Positions 63,198 to 64,000 of a DNA stretch of 64,000 bases are shown here, piece after piece. The stretch covers positions 16,584-80,583 of the forward strand of contig BBZN01000019.1 in NCBI GenBank assembly GCA_001304855.1, given 5' to 3'. A program made the position numbers and the translations under genes. Below the pieces are notes generated by a model that did no database searches, was not told the origin of the DNA, and saw nothing but the letters and a program-made list of their open reading frames with translations. This DNA comes from Clostridia bacterium UC5.1-1D2. GTDB taxonomy: Bacteria; Bacillota; Clostridia; Lachnospirales; Lachnospiraceae. The first letter of the stretch is position 1, and each line of letters starts with the position of its first letter.

Positions 63198-63941
63198 ATG
63201 AAGACCTATAAGACCTCTGAAGTTGCGCAGATAATTGGAATTCACCCAAACACAGTGCGCCTCTACGAAGAGTGGGGATTTATCCCGAAACCGGAACGGC
63301 AGGAAAACGGATACCGTGTTTTTACGGACCTCCACATACTGCAAATAGGGCTGGCCCGGGCTGCATTTCAGATTGAATTCGTACAGGGGGGCTTGAGAAA
63401 GAAAATTGTAGAGATGGTAAAAATATCTGCAAAGGGTGATTTTGACGGCGCAATGATTCTAACGAAGGAATATTTGCAACAGCTTGGCCGGGAGCGTGAC
63501 AACGCAGAGGAAGCCATACAAATTGTAACGGAGATTTTGTCCGGCGCGGAAGAGGGAAACATGGTTTCCATGAGGCGGAAGGAGGCGTCCCAGCACCTGG
63601 GTGTTTCCATGGATGCGTTGCGCAACTGGGAAATGAACGGCCTTTTGACTGTAAAGAGAAAGAAAAACGGATACCGTGTTTATACGGACGGCGATATAAG
63701 GAGGCTAAAAATTATTCGCTCCCTGCGGCGCGCCAATTACTCCCTTGAGGCGATTCTGAGACTGCTTCAACAGATAGCCGAGAATCCCCATGCCGATGTC
63801 AAAGCGGTTCTGAACACGCCCAAAGAAACCGATGAAATTATATCCGTTTGTGACAGGCAGATTGTATCTCTGCAGGAGGCAGAGAAGAACGCTTACAAAA
63901 TTCTGGATATGCTGCAGGAAATGAAAAACCGATTTTCTTGA
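63198..63941 (+). CDS. MerR-family regulator with two HTH domains
   Basis: 247 aa, intact. Two MerR-type winged HTH units: residues ~5-55 (TSEVAQIIGIHPNTVRLYEE) and ~135-190 (RRKEASQHLGVSMDALRNWE), each followed by a NGYRVFTD / NGYRVYTD wing, then a coiled-coil tail. ATG 63198 follows AGGGAGG. Target unknown; the gene stands alone before a hairpin. Confidence 0.85.
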   Translation: MKTYKTSEVAQIIGIHPNTVRLYEEWGFIPKPERQENGYRVFTDLHILQIGLARAAFQIEFVQGGLRKKIVEMVKISAKGDFDGAMILTKEYLQQLGRERDNAEEAIQIVTEILSGAEEGNMVSMRRKEASQHLGVSMDALRNWEMNGLLTVKRKKNGYRVYTDGDIRRLKIIRSLRRANYSLEAILRLLQQIAENPHADVKAVLNTPKETDEIISVCDRQIVSLQEAEKNAYKILDMLQEMKNRFS

Positions 63942-63953
63942 ACCCTCCACTTT

Positions 63954-63987
63954 GCCACCAATGTTTTCATCGGTGGTATTCTTTTGT
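63954..63987 (+). terminator. Terminator after MerR gene
   Basis: CCACCAATG / CATCGGTGG stem (one mismatch), TTTT loop, then TATTCTTTTGTTT. Confidence 0.7.
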
Positions 63988-64000
63988 TTGTAAAGAAGAT

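Noticed and set aside
1..64000. Interpreting the many broken genes as pseudogenes or programmed frameshifts
   Set aside because: Breaks occur at ordinary short homopolymers in unrelated housekeeping genes, without slippery-site plus stem-loop structure, and repair is exact with one base each time.
1..64000. CRISPR array, tRNA, rRNA or prophage
   Set aside because: No regularly spaced direct repeats, cloverleaf-like sequences, rRNA stretches or phage structural genes were seen.

Overview
The window looks like the chromosome of a gut Clostridia member of the Lachnospiraceae, most like the Clostridium clostridioforme/bolteae (Enterocloster) group. The evidence is the mid-GC Firmicute codon use, strong AGGAGG ribosome sites, fucose and sialic-acid foraging operons, biotin-dependent sodium-pump decarboxylase genes, a CBS-type pyrophosphatase and very large c-di-GMP proteins. 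The taxon is an inference from gene content only.

Sequence quality matters throughout. More than 60 single-base indels interrupt otherwise normal genes. Nearly all are one base lost from a run of 2 to 7 identical bases, and a few are one base gained. Conserved protein sequence resumes in another frame within a few bases each time, so I annotate full-length genes across the breaks and treat them as probable sequencing or assembly errors, not pseudogenes. The same errors create false gene fusions, for example acyl carrier protein plus AMP ligase at 55.5 kb.

Layout. 1-6 kb: L-fucose operon (isomerase, aldolase, sugar ABC importer, mutarotase). 6-7.4 kb: aspartate kinase. 7.6-13 kb: a five-gene biotin-dependent carboxyltransferase/sodium-pump operon ending in a clear terminator. 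13.1-20.4 kb: secreted subtilase, glycogen phosphorylase, AraC regulator and 4-alpha-glucanotransferase. 20.5-35 kb: two giant multidomain c-di-GMP proteins, an acetyltransferase, two paralogous repeat-rich cell-wall-binding proteins, Mn-dependent pyrophosphatase, a flavin reductase and a shikimate-kinase-like protein. 35-37.2 kb: an accessory segment with a 258-bp element bounded by perfect 35-bp inverted repeats, a TnpB-family gene lacking the canonical RuvC acidic residues, and a noncoding tail.

37.2-51.5 kb holds the most distinctive locus: a predicted phosphonate-decorated surface-polymer cluster. It has a CDP-glycerol-type polymer transferase, PEP mutase joined to a nucleotidyltransferase, phosphonopyruvate decarboxylase, a phosphoesterase, a sugar epimerase, a second nucleotidyltransferase, three LicD-type phosphotransferases, a methyltransferase, an asparagine-synthase-like enzyme, a radical SAM enzyme and a glycerol-3-phosphate cytidylyltransferase. 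PEP would be turned into a C-P compound, activated as a CMP derivative and transferred to a surface glycan or teichoic-acid-like chain.

51.5-57 kb: a TetR regulator facing an SCP2 / hydrolase / condensation-domain / acyl carrier / AMP-ligase operon through a promoter with two palindromic operators. 57-63.1 kb: sialic acid catabolism (NanE, NanA, sodium symporter, YhcH, ROK kinase, RpiR regulator). The window ends with a tandem-domain MerR regulator. No rRNA, tRNA or CRISPR array was recognised.
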